Positions 1 through 5,379 of a stretch of 5,433 bases of DNA are shown piece after piece; positions within the stretch are counted from its first letter, which is position 1; each line of letters starts with the position of its first letter. This DNA comes from Clostridia bacterium. Lineage in GTDB: Bacteria > Bacillota_E > SLMV01 > PUMD01. The notes beneath the pieces are model-generated. The model saw only the letters and a list, made by a program, of their open reading frames with translations, was not told the DNA's origin and ran no database searches. The position numbers and the translations under genes are program-made. The stretch spans positions 1-5,433 of the forward strand of contig SKXF01000184.1 of assembly GCA_007128555.1 (NCBI GenBank), read 5' to 3'.

Positions 1-919
1 CAGGTATGCCGGGTCCGAAATCCACCACCGTTATGGCTTTCCGATCCCCTTCGGTACGGACTCCCACCCGCACCTCGCCTCCGTCGGGCGAAAACTTGAT
101 GGCGTTATCCAGGTATATTCCCAGGGTTCGCAAGAGCTTGCGGTAATCGCCTCGCCACACTTCATCCCTGGGAAGGTCCTTCACCAGCCGGACTCCCCGC
201 TCTTCAGCCTGGGAACGCACGGCGCTCAGCGCCTCATCCAGAAGGTCCCGCACGGGGAACTCCTCAATCTGCATGGGTTCTTCCCCGGACTCCAGGCGGG
301 ACAGTGCCAGGATCTCCTCGGCCAGGCGCTGTAGCCTGTCGGTTTCCTGCAGGATGCGGCTCGGGAACTCTCCAAACTCCTCCGAGTTGGAAGGCAATTG
401 CTCCGCCAACAACCTGATGGCCGTCACGGGCGTCCTGATCTGGTGAGATATGTCCGCAGTGAAGCGACGACGAATGTGTTCAAGCCGGTGCAGCTCACTG
501 ACATCTGTGAGGGTCAACAGGAGCGAGTCCTTCCAGGGGGGATCTGCCTCCCTGAGAAGAACCCCCTGGATACGGAGGTTTCTCGGGGGAGCGTCACCTA
601 TGGTCATCACCGTTTCCCTGGGCTCCTCGCCTCGTCTCCAGGCATCAACGTAAGCCAGTAGTTCGGGGGTTCTTCGTATGGTCAGGCGCAGTTGCTCCCA
701 GAACGCGGAGGATTCCAATCCAAGCAACTCATTTGCCCTCCGGTTTGCCATGACCACGCGCCGCCCCCGCAGGACAATCAGCCCGTCGTGGGCGCTGTGA
801 AGAATCAGGCTCATATGGTCCGTTGGAAGGACCGGCCCGTACTTATCGCGAAGGAATACCCACTCGGCGAGGGCCCCAACCACCATACCGGCAAGGATCC
901 AACCGATCAGATCCATCAT
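1..919 (-). CDS. phoR: PhoR-type phosphate sensor histidine kinase (partial, 3' end outside window)
   Basis: Membrane-anchored histidine kinase that would phosphorylate the response regulator encoded just upstream. The window holds 306 complete codons. Residues about 4-23 form one hydrophobic segment, followed by Arg/Lys and no extracellular domain. A PAS-like region spans about 35-140 (LILHSAHDGLIVL, VVMANRRANELLGL). The HisKA domain has the H box FTADISHQIRTPVTAIR, with phospho-acceptor H159. The ATPase domain begins near 255, with N box YLDNAIKFSP (N272) and G1 box DFGPGIP (300-306), where the window ends; the G2 box and lid are not seen. The start is ATG 919 or the adjacent ATG 916. A GGTGGT lies 9 nt before 919, and ATG 919 overlaps the stop of an upstream open frame as ATGA. 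The phoR frame is closed by TGA at 1112-1114. Between there and 919 the only start codon I noted is a TTG (1075-1073), and the peptide has no membrane segment. Oddities are Gln at H+1 and Ile for the first N-box Asn. The family call is secure; the PhoR role rests on the pst-phoU context. Confidence 0.93.
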   Translation of the reverse strand, partial: MMDLIGWILAGMVVGALAEWVFLRDKYGPVLPTDHMSLILHSAHDGLIVLRGRRVVMANRRANELLGLESSAFWEQLRLTIRRTPELLAYVDAWRRGEEPRETVMTIGDAPPRNLRIQGVLLREADPPWKDSLLLTLTDVSELHRLEHIRRRFTADISHQIRTPVTAIRLLAEQLPSNSEEFGEFPSRILQETDRLQRLAEEILALSRLESGEEPMQIEEFPVRDLLDEALSAVRSQAEERGVRLVKDLPRDEVWRGDYRKLLRTLGIYLDNAIKFSPDGGEVRVGVRTEGDRKAITVVDFGPGIP

Positions 920-1230
920 GGTCCATGCACCACCGGTAGGGGATCCCGAAACCCGATCATTTCCGGGCTCAGGCAGGGCGTCACTCTCCGGCCCGGTTCT
1001 CCCTGCCCCGTATGGGTGCGCCCATCGCCCCTGCTTCCCGGCGACAACCGGATCTTCACGTGCCCAGTGAAGCAACGTAGAGGCTCTGTTGGATGGGCTA
1101 CCCCGGAAGCATCAACGGTTTCTTCACCCTGTGATAGACCCGCCACACCTGTCAACACGCAGAACGCTCCATACTGTTCCGACAGTGCACTATGGACAGC
1201 CCGGCGATCAGGACCCTTGAAGATGGACAT
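916..1230 (-). CDS. Possible small protein of 104 aa between response regulator and phoR
   Basis: I do not recognise this sequence. The frame begins MSIFKGPDRRAVHSALSEQY and ends DPLPVVHGP. In its favour, AAGGAGG sits exactly 6 nt before ATG 1230, one of the best ribosome sites in the window. The frame stays open for 104 codons, and its TGA stop overlaps the phoR ATG (ATGA), the same coupling style used elsewhere in this operon. Against it, the product has no membrane segment, signal peptide or known motif. The second half is rich in Gly, Arg and Pro and looks like non-coding translation. A hand count gives about 60% G or C at third positions, which does not separate it from background. The same frame extends up to GTG 1356, but that start has no ribosome site. 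Alternatives are an untranslated leader of phoR, or the decayed or frameshifted 5' end of an older gene. Confidence 0.3.
   Translation of the reverse strand: MSIFKGPDRRAVHSALSEQYGAFCVLTGVAGLSQGEETVDASGVAHPTEPLRCFTGHVKIRLSPGSRGDGRTHTGQGEPGRRVTPCLSPEMIGFRDPLPVVHGP
1169..1195 (-). repeat. Inverted repeat (small bulged hairpin) inside the regulator-phoR interval
   Basis: On the plus strand ACTGT (1173-1177) pairs with ACAGT (1182-1186) around the 4-nt loop TCCG. CCAT (1169-1172) pairs with ATGG (1192-1195) outside it, leaving a 5-nt bulge on one side. It lies inside the 104-codon frame. It may be a weak RNA fold or a dyad protein site; chance is possible at this length. Confidence 0.3.
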
Positions 1231-1236
1231 GCACAC

Positions 1237-1243
1237 CCTCCTT
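1237..1243 (-). promoter_or_regulatory. Strong Shine-Dalgarno site before ATG 1230
   Basis: The minus strand reads AAGGAGG followed by the 6-nt spacer GTGTGC and then ATG. Match and spacing are near ideal. It lies over 300 nt upstream of the phoR start, so it cannot serve phoR directly. It is the main reason to take the 104-codon frame seriously. Confidence 0.5.
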
Positions 1244-1344
1244 CGCTCAAGCCAGTCTCCATTTGCATGATCGTCGGTGCTTGACGAATGGAGAGAGAAA
1301 TCTCCACGTCCACAACCCACGAACCATGGCTGGATCAACGGTTC

Positions 1345-1362
1345 ACCAGGCAACACCCTGGT
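1345..1362 (-). other. Small stem-loop directly after the response regulator stop
   Basis: The minus strand reads ACCAGG, loop GTGTTG, CCTGGT, beginning at the base after the TAG stop. It is a perfect 6-bp stem with a 6-nt loop. No U-run follows, so it is not a classical intrinsic terminator. It could act as an RNA-stability or processing element, or be chance. Confidence 0.35.
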
Positions 1363-2076
1363 CTAAGACCCCCGGCAACAAGCATGTACGACCAATCGAT
1401 AACCCACGCCACGAACCGTCTCAAGTTGTAAATCCGGCGCAGGCTCCTGGAGCTTCTCCCGCAGCCAATGCATGTGGACATCCACCGTCCGGGTCTCGCC
1501 AACATAGTCATACCCCCACACGGCGTTCAGGAGTTGGTCGCGCGAGCATACCTTTCCGATCTGTTGCGCCATGAACAGGAGGAGATGGAAAAGACGCGGC
1601 GTCAGATCGAGGGACGTTTCTCCAGCCATCGCCCTGTACGATGCCGGATCAAGGGTAACAGATCCCACTTGCAGGATCTCGTCTTCCGATTCCTGCACCC
1701 GTATCCTTCGCATGTTCGCTCGAATACGAGCCAGGAGCACGTTCAGGCTAAAGGGCTTGGTGACGTAGTCATCGGCTCCCATTTCCAGGCCCACGATCAC
1801 ATCGGTTTCTGCATCTCGAGCCGTCACCATGATGATGGGCACCTGGCTGCTCTTGCGAATAAGTCGACAGACATCCAGCCCGGACATGTCCGGAAGCATA
1901 AGATCTAATAGCACCGCGTCCACATGATGATTGGCGAATAGATCCAGCGCCTCTTCTCCGTGTGCTGCCGCCAGGACACAATAGCCTTCCCGTTTCAAGC
2001 CCGCAGTTAAAGAGAACCTGATGTTCTCCTCATCCTCAACGACCAGGATGGTAGTTTCATCGTCAGCCTCAGCCAT
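1363..2076 (-). CDS. phoB: PhoB/PhoP-type response regulator (OmpR family)
   Basis: DNA-binding response regulator, the likely phosphorylation partner of the downstream kinase and transcriptional controller of the phosphate regulon. It is called phoP in Bacillus. An N-terminal receiver domain spans about residues 9-125, with the acidic pair in VVEDEEN, the phospho-acceptor Asp in AVLLDLMLPDMSGLD (about D58), the switch Thr in VTARD and the conserved Lys in VTKPF (about K107). The C-terminal winged helix (about 135-230) has LTPRLFHLLL, SRDQLLNAVWGYDYVGET, the recognition helix TVDVHMHWLREKL and the closing hairpin VRGVGYRL. Total length of 237 aa is typical. Start choice: GAGGAG (2086-2091) lies 9 nt before ATG 2076 but only 3 nt before ATG 2082, so 2076 is preferred; using 2082 adds two residues. 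The gene abuts phoU, whose TGA stop lies immediately before ATG 2082, so the two are probably translationally coupled. Specificity for Pho boxes is inferred from context. Confidence 0.95.
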   Translation of the reverse strand: MAEADDETTILVVEDEENIRFSLTAGLKREGYCVLAAAHGEEALDLFANHHVDAVLLDLMLPDMSGLDVCRLIRKSSQVPIIMVTARDAETDVIVGLEMGADDYVTKPFSLNVLLARIRANMRRIRVQESEDEILQVGSVTLDPASYRAMAGETSLDLTPRLFHLLLFMAQQIGKVCSRDQLLNAVWGYDYVGETRTVDVHMHWLREKLQEPAPDLQLETVRGVGYRLVVHACCRGS

Positions 2077-2082
2077 GGCCAT

Positions 2083-2772
2083 TCACTCCTCGCAATATCC
2101 ACCTCTGGAAGCCGATGTAACCCGTTCTCCTGTCTTGAAGTATATCACCATCTCCGCGATGTTGGTGGCGTGATCGCCGATCCGTTCGAGGTGCCGGGCG
2201 ACGAATAGGAGGGGAATGGCCCGGTGGATGCTGCGCGGATCATCGATCATGTAGGTCAGGAGCTCTCGGAAGATCTGCCAGTACAGAGCATCCATCTCAT
2301 CATCCCGGCAGCGAACCCGCCAGGCACCTTCTTCGCTGTCCTCGACCAGCGCATTGAGGCTGTTCCGAACCATCTCCTGGGCGATGACGGCCATGCGCGG
2401 GATGTCAATGAGTGGCTTGAGCAACGGTTCCTCCATACTCAGGGTGGTGCGTGCGATGTTTACTGAAAGATCTGCGATTCGCTCCAACTCCCGCACAATC
2501 CGCATGGTGCTTATGATCCGTCGAAGATCAGAGGCGACCGGCTGGTGACGGGCAATGACTGTCTCTGCCATCTTCTCGACAGCAATCGAGCCGTCATCTA
2601 CATGATCATCCTCATCCACCACCCATTGTGCCCGGACCGGGTCCTGCGCCTTCAGGGATTGAACCGATTCACTCAACATCTTCTCCGCGCGTTCAGATAG
2701 GGAAACGGTATCCCTGCCAAGGGTTCGCAGCGCCTCATCCAATTCGCGTCGCGGTATTGATGTACGTGCCAC
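2083..2772 (-). CDS. phoU: Phosphate signalling regulator PhoU
   Basis: PhoU is a cytoplasmic, metal-binding, all-helical protein. It passes transporter state to the PhoR kinase and restrains Pst activity and Pho signalling when phosphate is plentiful. From the start chosen here it has 229 aa, normal for the family, built of two three-helix repeats. The first repeat holds VVDEDDHVDDGSIAVEK, the signature RHQPVASDLRRI and LERIADLSVNIA. The second holds CRDDEMDALYWQIF and LERIGDHATNIAEMVIYF. The acidic DE/DD clusters fit the metal-binding positions of the family. Start choice: the frame is open from GTG 2790, which overlaps the pstB stop as GTGA, but the six codons after it contain a perfect AAGGAGG placed 8 nt before GTG 2772. 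The shorter form begins MARTSIPRRELDEALRTLG, which looks like a normal PhoU N-terminus. The gene follows pstB and abuts the response regulator. Confidence 0.95.
   Translation of the reverse strand: MARTSIPRRELDEALRTLGRDTVSLSERAEKMLSESVQSLKAQDPVRAQWVVDEDDHVDDGSIAVEKMAETVIARHQPVASDLRRIISTMRIVRELERIADLSVNIARTTLSMEEPLLKPLIDIPRMAVIAQEMVRNSLNALVEDSEEGAWRVRCRDDEMDALYWQIFRELLTYMIDDPRSIHRAIPLLFVARHLERIGDHATNIAEMVIYFKTGERVTSASRGGYCEE
2086..2091 (-). promoter_or_regulatory. Ribosome binding site of the response regulator, within the phoU 3' end
   Basis: GAGGAG is formed by the last two Glu codons of phoU, directly before its TGA. The spacing is 9 nt to ATG 2076 and 3 nt to ATG 2082, which favours the second ATG. 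Confidence 0.6.
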
Positions 2773-2780
2773 GTGGATTC

Positions 2781-2787
2781 CCTCCTT
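2781..2787 (-). promoter_or_regulatory. Ribosome binding site that sets the phoU start
   Basis: AAGGAGG overlaps the pstB stop region and is followed by the 8-nt spacer GAATCCAC and GTG 2772. It makes GTG 2772 a better phoU start than GTG 2790, which precedes the site. Confidence 0.7.
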
Positions 2788-3554
2788 CACCCGAACCTGC
2801 CCGTGATGTAATCATCCGTGCGCGGATCCGACGCATTGGTAAAGACCAACTCCGTGGGACCGCATTCGATCAACTCCCCATCCAAAAGGAACGCGGTGTG
2901 GTCCGACGCCCGTCCGGCCTGCTGGAGATTGTGAGTTACCAGCACCACCGTCAGCTCCTGGCGTAGGCTAGAAACCAGGTCTTCAATCCGGGCCGTAGCC
3001 GCAGGATCTAGAGCGCTGCAGGGTTCATCCATCAGGAGCACGTGGGGCTTCACGGCCAGGCAACGCGCGATGCACAGGCGCTGTTGCTGTCCCCCCGACA
3101 GATCCATGGCCGACGCATGCAACCGATCCTTGACTTCGTCCCAGAGTGCTGCACCCTGCAACGCCTCTTCCACGATGCCGTCGAGGGCGGCCCGCTTCAT
3201 CGGTCCACGGATGCGGGGCCCGTAGGCCACGTTGTCATAAATGGACCGTGGAAAGGGATTGGGCTTCTGGAATACCATGCCGATGTGTTGGCGAAGCGCG
3301 ACCACATCCTGCTGCCTCGACAGGAGATCGCAGCCATCAAACATGATCCTGCCTTCGGTCTCCGCGGCATGAGCCAGATCCACCATGCGATTGAGACAGC
3401 GCAGAAGACTCGACTTTCCCGAGCCAGAGGGCCCAATGATGGCGGTTACCCGGTTAGGAAGAATGTCCATCGCGATGTTCTTCAGGACCCGTTGCCCATT
3501 GAAGGCCAGCGAAAGGTCCCTGATGCGAATAAGGGGGATCTCTTCAACCGTCAC
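2787..3554 (-). CDS. pstB: Phosphate ABC transporter ATP-binding protein PstB
   Basis: ATPase subunit that drives phosphate import; a dimer would sit on the cytoplasmic face of PstC-PstA. The 255 aa are typical for PstB. All ABC motifs are present: Walker A GPSGSGKS (41-48), Q loop VFQKPNPFP (Q96), signature LSGGQQQR (152-159), Walker B VLLMDEP (172-178) with catalytic E177, D loop SALDP, and H loop VTHN (H208). The sequences FQKPNPFP, NVAYGPRIRG and MDEPCSALDP are diagnostic of PstB among ABC ATPases. The C-terminus DPRTDDYITGRFG matches the usual PstB ending. The start is GTG 3554, with GGAG 5 nt before it and AGGAG 11 nt before it. It lies 39 nt after pstA, and its stop overlaps the longer possible phoU start as GTGA. 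No defect is seen. Confidence 0.97.
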   Translation of the reverse strand: MTVEEIPLIRIRDLSLAFNGQRVLKNIAMDILPNRVTAIIGPSGSGKSSLLRCLNRMVDLAHAAETEGRIMFDGCDLLSRQQDVVALRQHIGMVFQKPNPFPRSIYDNVAYGPRIRGPMKRAALDGIVEEALQGAALWDEVKDRLHASAMDLSGGQQQRLCIARCLAVKPHVLLMDEPCSALDPAATARIEDLVSSLRQELTVVLVTHNLQQAGRASDHTAFLLDGELIECGPTELVFTNASDPRTDDYITGRFG

Positions 3555-3593
3555 TGTGGCTCCAACTCCTCTCTCAGCATCACGAAGGCCTGA

Positions 3594-4424
3594 CTAGCGT
3601 GTGTGGAGTCGCTGACGCCCACTCAACCGGTTCATCAGGATGTTGATCATCACCACGGCCAGGATCAACACAGCACCGGTAGCATATGCTTTTTCCATGG
3701 AAATCCCCTCCACTGCCAGTACGTACAGGTGCACCGATAGGGCACGGCCAGGTGCCAGGAGCGACCGTGGAACACCAAGGGCACTGCCTGCCGTGAGAAT
3801 AACGGCGGCTGATTCACCAACGGCACGACCCATGCTCAGCACGATGCCCGTTGAAATGCCCGGTAAAGCAGCGGGCAGGACCACTCGGAGGATGGTCTGG
3901 GATCTCGTTGCACCCAACGCCAGGCTGCCCTCCCGATAGGCATTCGGCACGGCTCGAAGGGCCTCTTCCGAGGTTCGCACAATGATCGGAAGGATCATCA
4001 GTGTCAGGGTGAGGGCTCCCGAAAGAATCGACCATCCCAGTCCCAGGAACAAGACGAAAAACGAAAAACCGAACACACCGAAAATAATGGATGGAATGCC
4101 TGCCAGGGACTCTGTCGTGAACCGAATCAGGGATAGGATGCGGCCTCCTTGCCTGTATTCAACGAGGAAGATAGCCGCCCCCACCCCCACAGGTGTGGCA
4201 AGGGCCAGGGCGAGAAGAAGCAGGTAGATGGTGGAAACAATGGACGAGTAGATTCCGCCTTCCCGGCCCATGTTCGCAGGATTGGCCAGGAGAAACTCCA
4301 GGTTCACATGACCCAGTCCATTGAAGAGAACGTTACCGATGATCAGGGCAAGAATGATCGTAGTAAGCACAGCCGCTCCCCACATCACCACTCTGGCTAA
4401 CCGCTCTTCCAGTTGGGGACTCAC
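3594..4424 (-). CDS. pstA: Phosphate ABC transporter permease PstA
   Basis: Second membrane subunit of the phosphate importer, forming the translocation path with PstC. The 276 aa contain six probable membrane segments, at about 12-34, 60-88, 103-130, 132-150, 186-212 and 245-266. The cytoplasmic coupling loop that contacts PstB is EEALRAVPNAYREGSLALGA (153-172), a clear EAA-type motif. Other PstA hallmarks are ESLAGIPSIIFGVFG (105-119) and GRAVGESAAVILTAG (199-213). The start is GTG 4424, which overlaps the pstC stop as GTGA. A G-rich stretch (GAGGGGG) in the last pstC codons can serve as ribosome site, so translation is probably coupled to pstC. The gene ends with TAG at 3594-3596. No truncation or frameshift is seen. 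Confidence 0.97.
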   Translation of the reverse strand: MSPQLEERLARVVMWGAAVLTTIILALIIGNVLFNGLGHVNLEFLLANPANMGREGGIYSSIVSTIYLLLLALALATPVGVGAAIFLVEYRQGGRILSLIRFTTESLAGIPSIIFGVFGFSFFVLFLGLGWSILSGALTLTLMILPIIVRTSEEALRAVPNAYREGSLALGATRSQTILRVVLPAALPGISTGIVLSMGRAVGESAAVILTAGSALGVPRSLLAPGRALSVHLYVLAVEGISMEKAYATGAVLILAVVMINILMNRLSGRQRLHTR

Positions 4425-5302
4425 CGGTAGTTCACCCCCTCACGGCGCCACCAGCTGATCAAGAGGTTCAGCAGCATAATGAACACAAACAGAACGACGC
4501 CCGTGGCAAACAGGGCCTGCATGTGGTCTCCATGGGCGTATGCCATCTCGATGACGATGTTGCCGGTGAGCGTTCGAACAGGATCGAGAAAAGAGGACGG
4601 CATACCCGGAACATTCCCGGTCACCATGATGACAGCCATGGTCTCTCCAATAGCCCGACCTGTGCCGAGCACCACGCCCGTCACGATACCCTGTTTCGCG
4701 GCCGGAATCTGAACGTTCTTGACCGTTTGCCAGTGCGTAGCCCCAAGGGCCATGGAACCCTCGTTGAATTCCCGCGGCACACTCCTCAGGGCATCCTCGG
4801 ATAAATTGATGACCGTCGGCAGGATCATGATGGCAAGGATGATCGCCCCCGCCACGGCACTAAACCCACTGCCACCAAAGATCCTCCTCAAGAAAGGGAC
4901 AAGGACAACCAGGCCCCAGAAGCCATACACCACGGAGGGGATTCCCGCCAGAAGCTGAATCGTTGGCCGGAGCACATTGGCAACCCTTGCCGGCGCGAAT
5001 TCCGCCATGAACACGGCTCCCAACAGACCGGCAGGCACCGCCAGGAACAGGGCACCAACGGTGACCATGCCCGATCCCACGATCATCGGCAAGATGCCAA
5101 AGGAGCCCTGCATGGGACTCCAGTTACGGTTAAGGACCACGCCTCCGAGCCCCTCCCTGATGATCAGGGGAAGCCCGCTTGCGAACACAAAAACGGAAAT
5201 GACCACGACAGCCACGATGGAAGTCATCGCACAGGCAAGAAGCGTGCCCTCCACATACCGTTCCCTTCGTTGTCGACGCTGTTCTCTAGGGGGATCTGCC
5301 AC
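4421..5302 (-). CDS. pstC: Phosphate ABC transporter permease PstC
   Basis: First membrane subunit of the PstSCAB phosphate importer. The 293 aa begin with a basic cytoplasmic tail (PREQRRQRRERY), followed by six probable membrane segments at about 22-46, 72-100, 112-137, 146-167, 204-228 and 262-284. The coupling loop for PstB is SEDALRSVPREFNEGSMALG (168-187), an EAA-type motif. LLAGIPSVVYGFWGLVVLVP (117-136) and GTGRAIGETMAVIMVTGN (213-230) are PstC hallmarks. The start is GTG 5302, with AGGAGGG (5310-5316) 7 nt before it. It lies 77 nt after pstS, separated by a strong stem-loop, and overlaps pstA by 4 nt. No defect is seen. Confidence 0.97.
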   Translation of the reverse strand: MADPPREQRRQRRERYVEGTLLACAMTSIVAVVVISVFVFASGLPLIIREGLGGVVLNRNWSPMQGSFGILPMIVGSGMVTVGALFLAVPAGLLGAVFMAEFAPARVANVLRPTIQLLAGIPSVVYGFWGLVVLVPFLRRIFGGSGFSAVAGAIILAIMILPTVINLSEDALRSVPREFNEGSMALGATHWQTVKNVQIPAAKQGIVTGVVLGTGRAIGETMAVIMVTGNVPGMPSSFLDPVRTLTGNIVIEMAYAHGDHMQALFATGVVLFVFIMLLNLLISWWRREGVNYR

Positions 5303-5330
5303 GAAGAGTCCCTCCTCTCACTGCCGCATT

Positions 5331-5366
5331 CAACAGGGTCTTCCGCAGGTCCGGGAGACCCTGTTG
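5331..5366 (-). promoter_or_regulatory. Strong intercistronic stem-loop between pstS and pstC
   Basis: CAACAGGGTCT and AGACCCTGTTG form a perfect 11-bp stem. Inside, after one mismatch, CCG pairs with CGG around a 6-nt loop. No U-run follows on the transcribed strand, so it is unlikely to be a complete intrinsic terminator. In B. subtilis a stem-loop at this place in the pst operon is linked to RNA processing that keeps pstS transcript in excess over the membrane genes. The same role is inferred here, since a binding protein is usually needed in larger amounts than the permease. The pstC ribosome site lies 14 nt beyond it and stays free. Confidence 0.75.
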
Positions 5367-5379
5367 AGTCGCAGTCCCA

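Larger units (their letters stand above)
920..1362 (-). other. 443-nt interval between response regulator and phoR
   Basis: Regulator and phoR genes in such operons usually touch or overlap, so this gap is long. It contains a 6-bp hairpin right after the regulator stop (1345-1362), a 5-bp hairpin (GGAGA, TCTCC), the ribosome site at 1237-1243, the 104-codon frame, a small hairpin at 1169-1195 and a 10-nt direct repeat (1111-1120 and 1334-1343). I found no convincing promoter: a TTGACA on the minus strand (1155-1150) has no acceptable -10 partner. I saw no tRNA or riboswitch pattern that I can name. Confidence 0.6.

Noticed and set aside
1130..1155. TTGACA on the minus strand as a possible -35 element for a phoR promoter
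   Set aside because: No sequence near TATAAT occurs at 16-18 nt spacing; the best is TCTATC at a spacing of 11.
1150..1186. CTGTCAA and CTGTTCC on the plus strand as a Pho box
   Set aside because: The spacing is not the 11-nt period of tandem Pho-box repeats and the second half is a poor match.
692..1270. Plus-strand open frame of 192 codons
   Set aside because: Its first third lies antisense to the clear phoR coding region. The peptide is rich in Pro, Arg and Cys with no recognisable domain, and it runs against the operon.
916..1356. Longer 146-codon version of the minus-strand frame from GTG 1356
   Set aside because: GTG 1356 lies in the loop of the hairpin after the regulator stop and has no ribosome site. 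ATG 1230 with AAGGAGG is far better.
3042..3593. Plus-strand open frame of 183 codons opposite pstB
   Set aside because: It is the antisense shadow of a fully motif-supported PstB gene.
5331..5366. Rho-independent terminator after pstS
   Set aside because: The stem is strong, but no T-run follows on the transcribed strand and pstC has its own ribosome site just beyond. I call it an intercistronic stem-loop instead.
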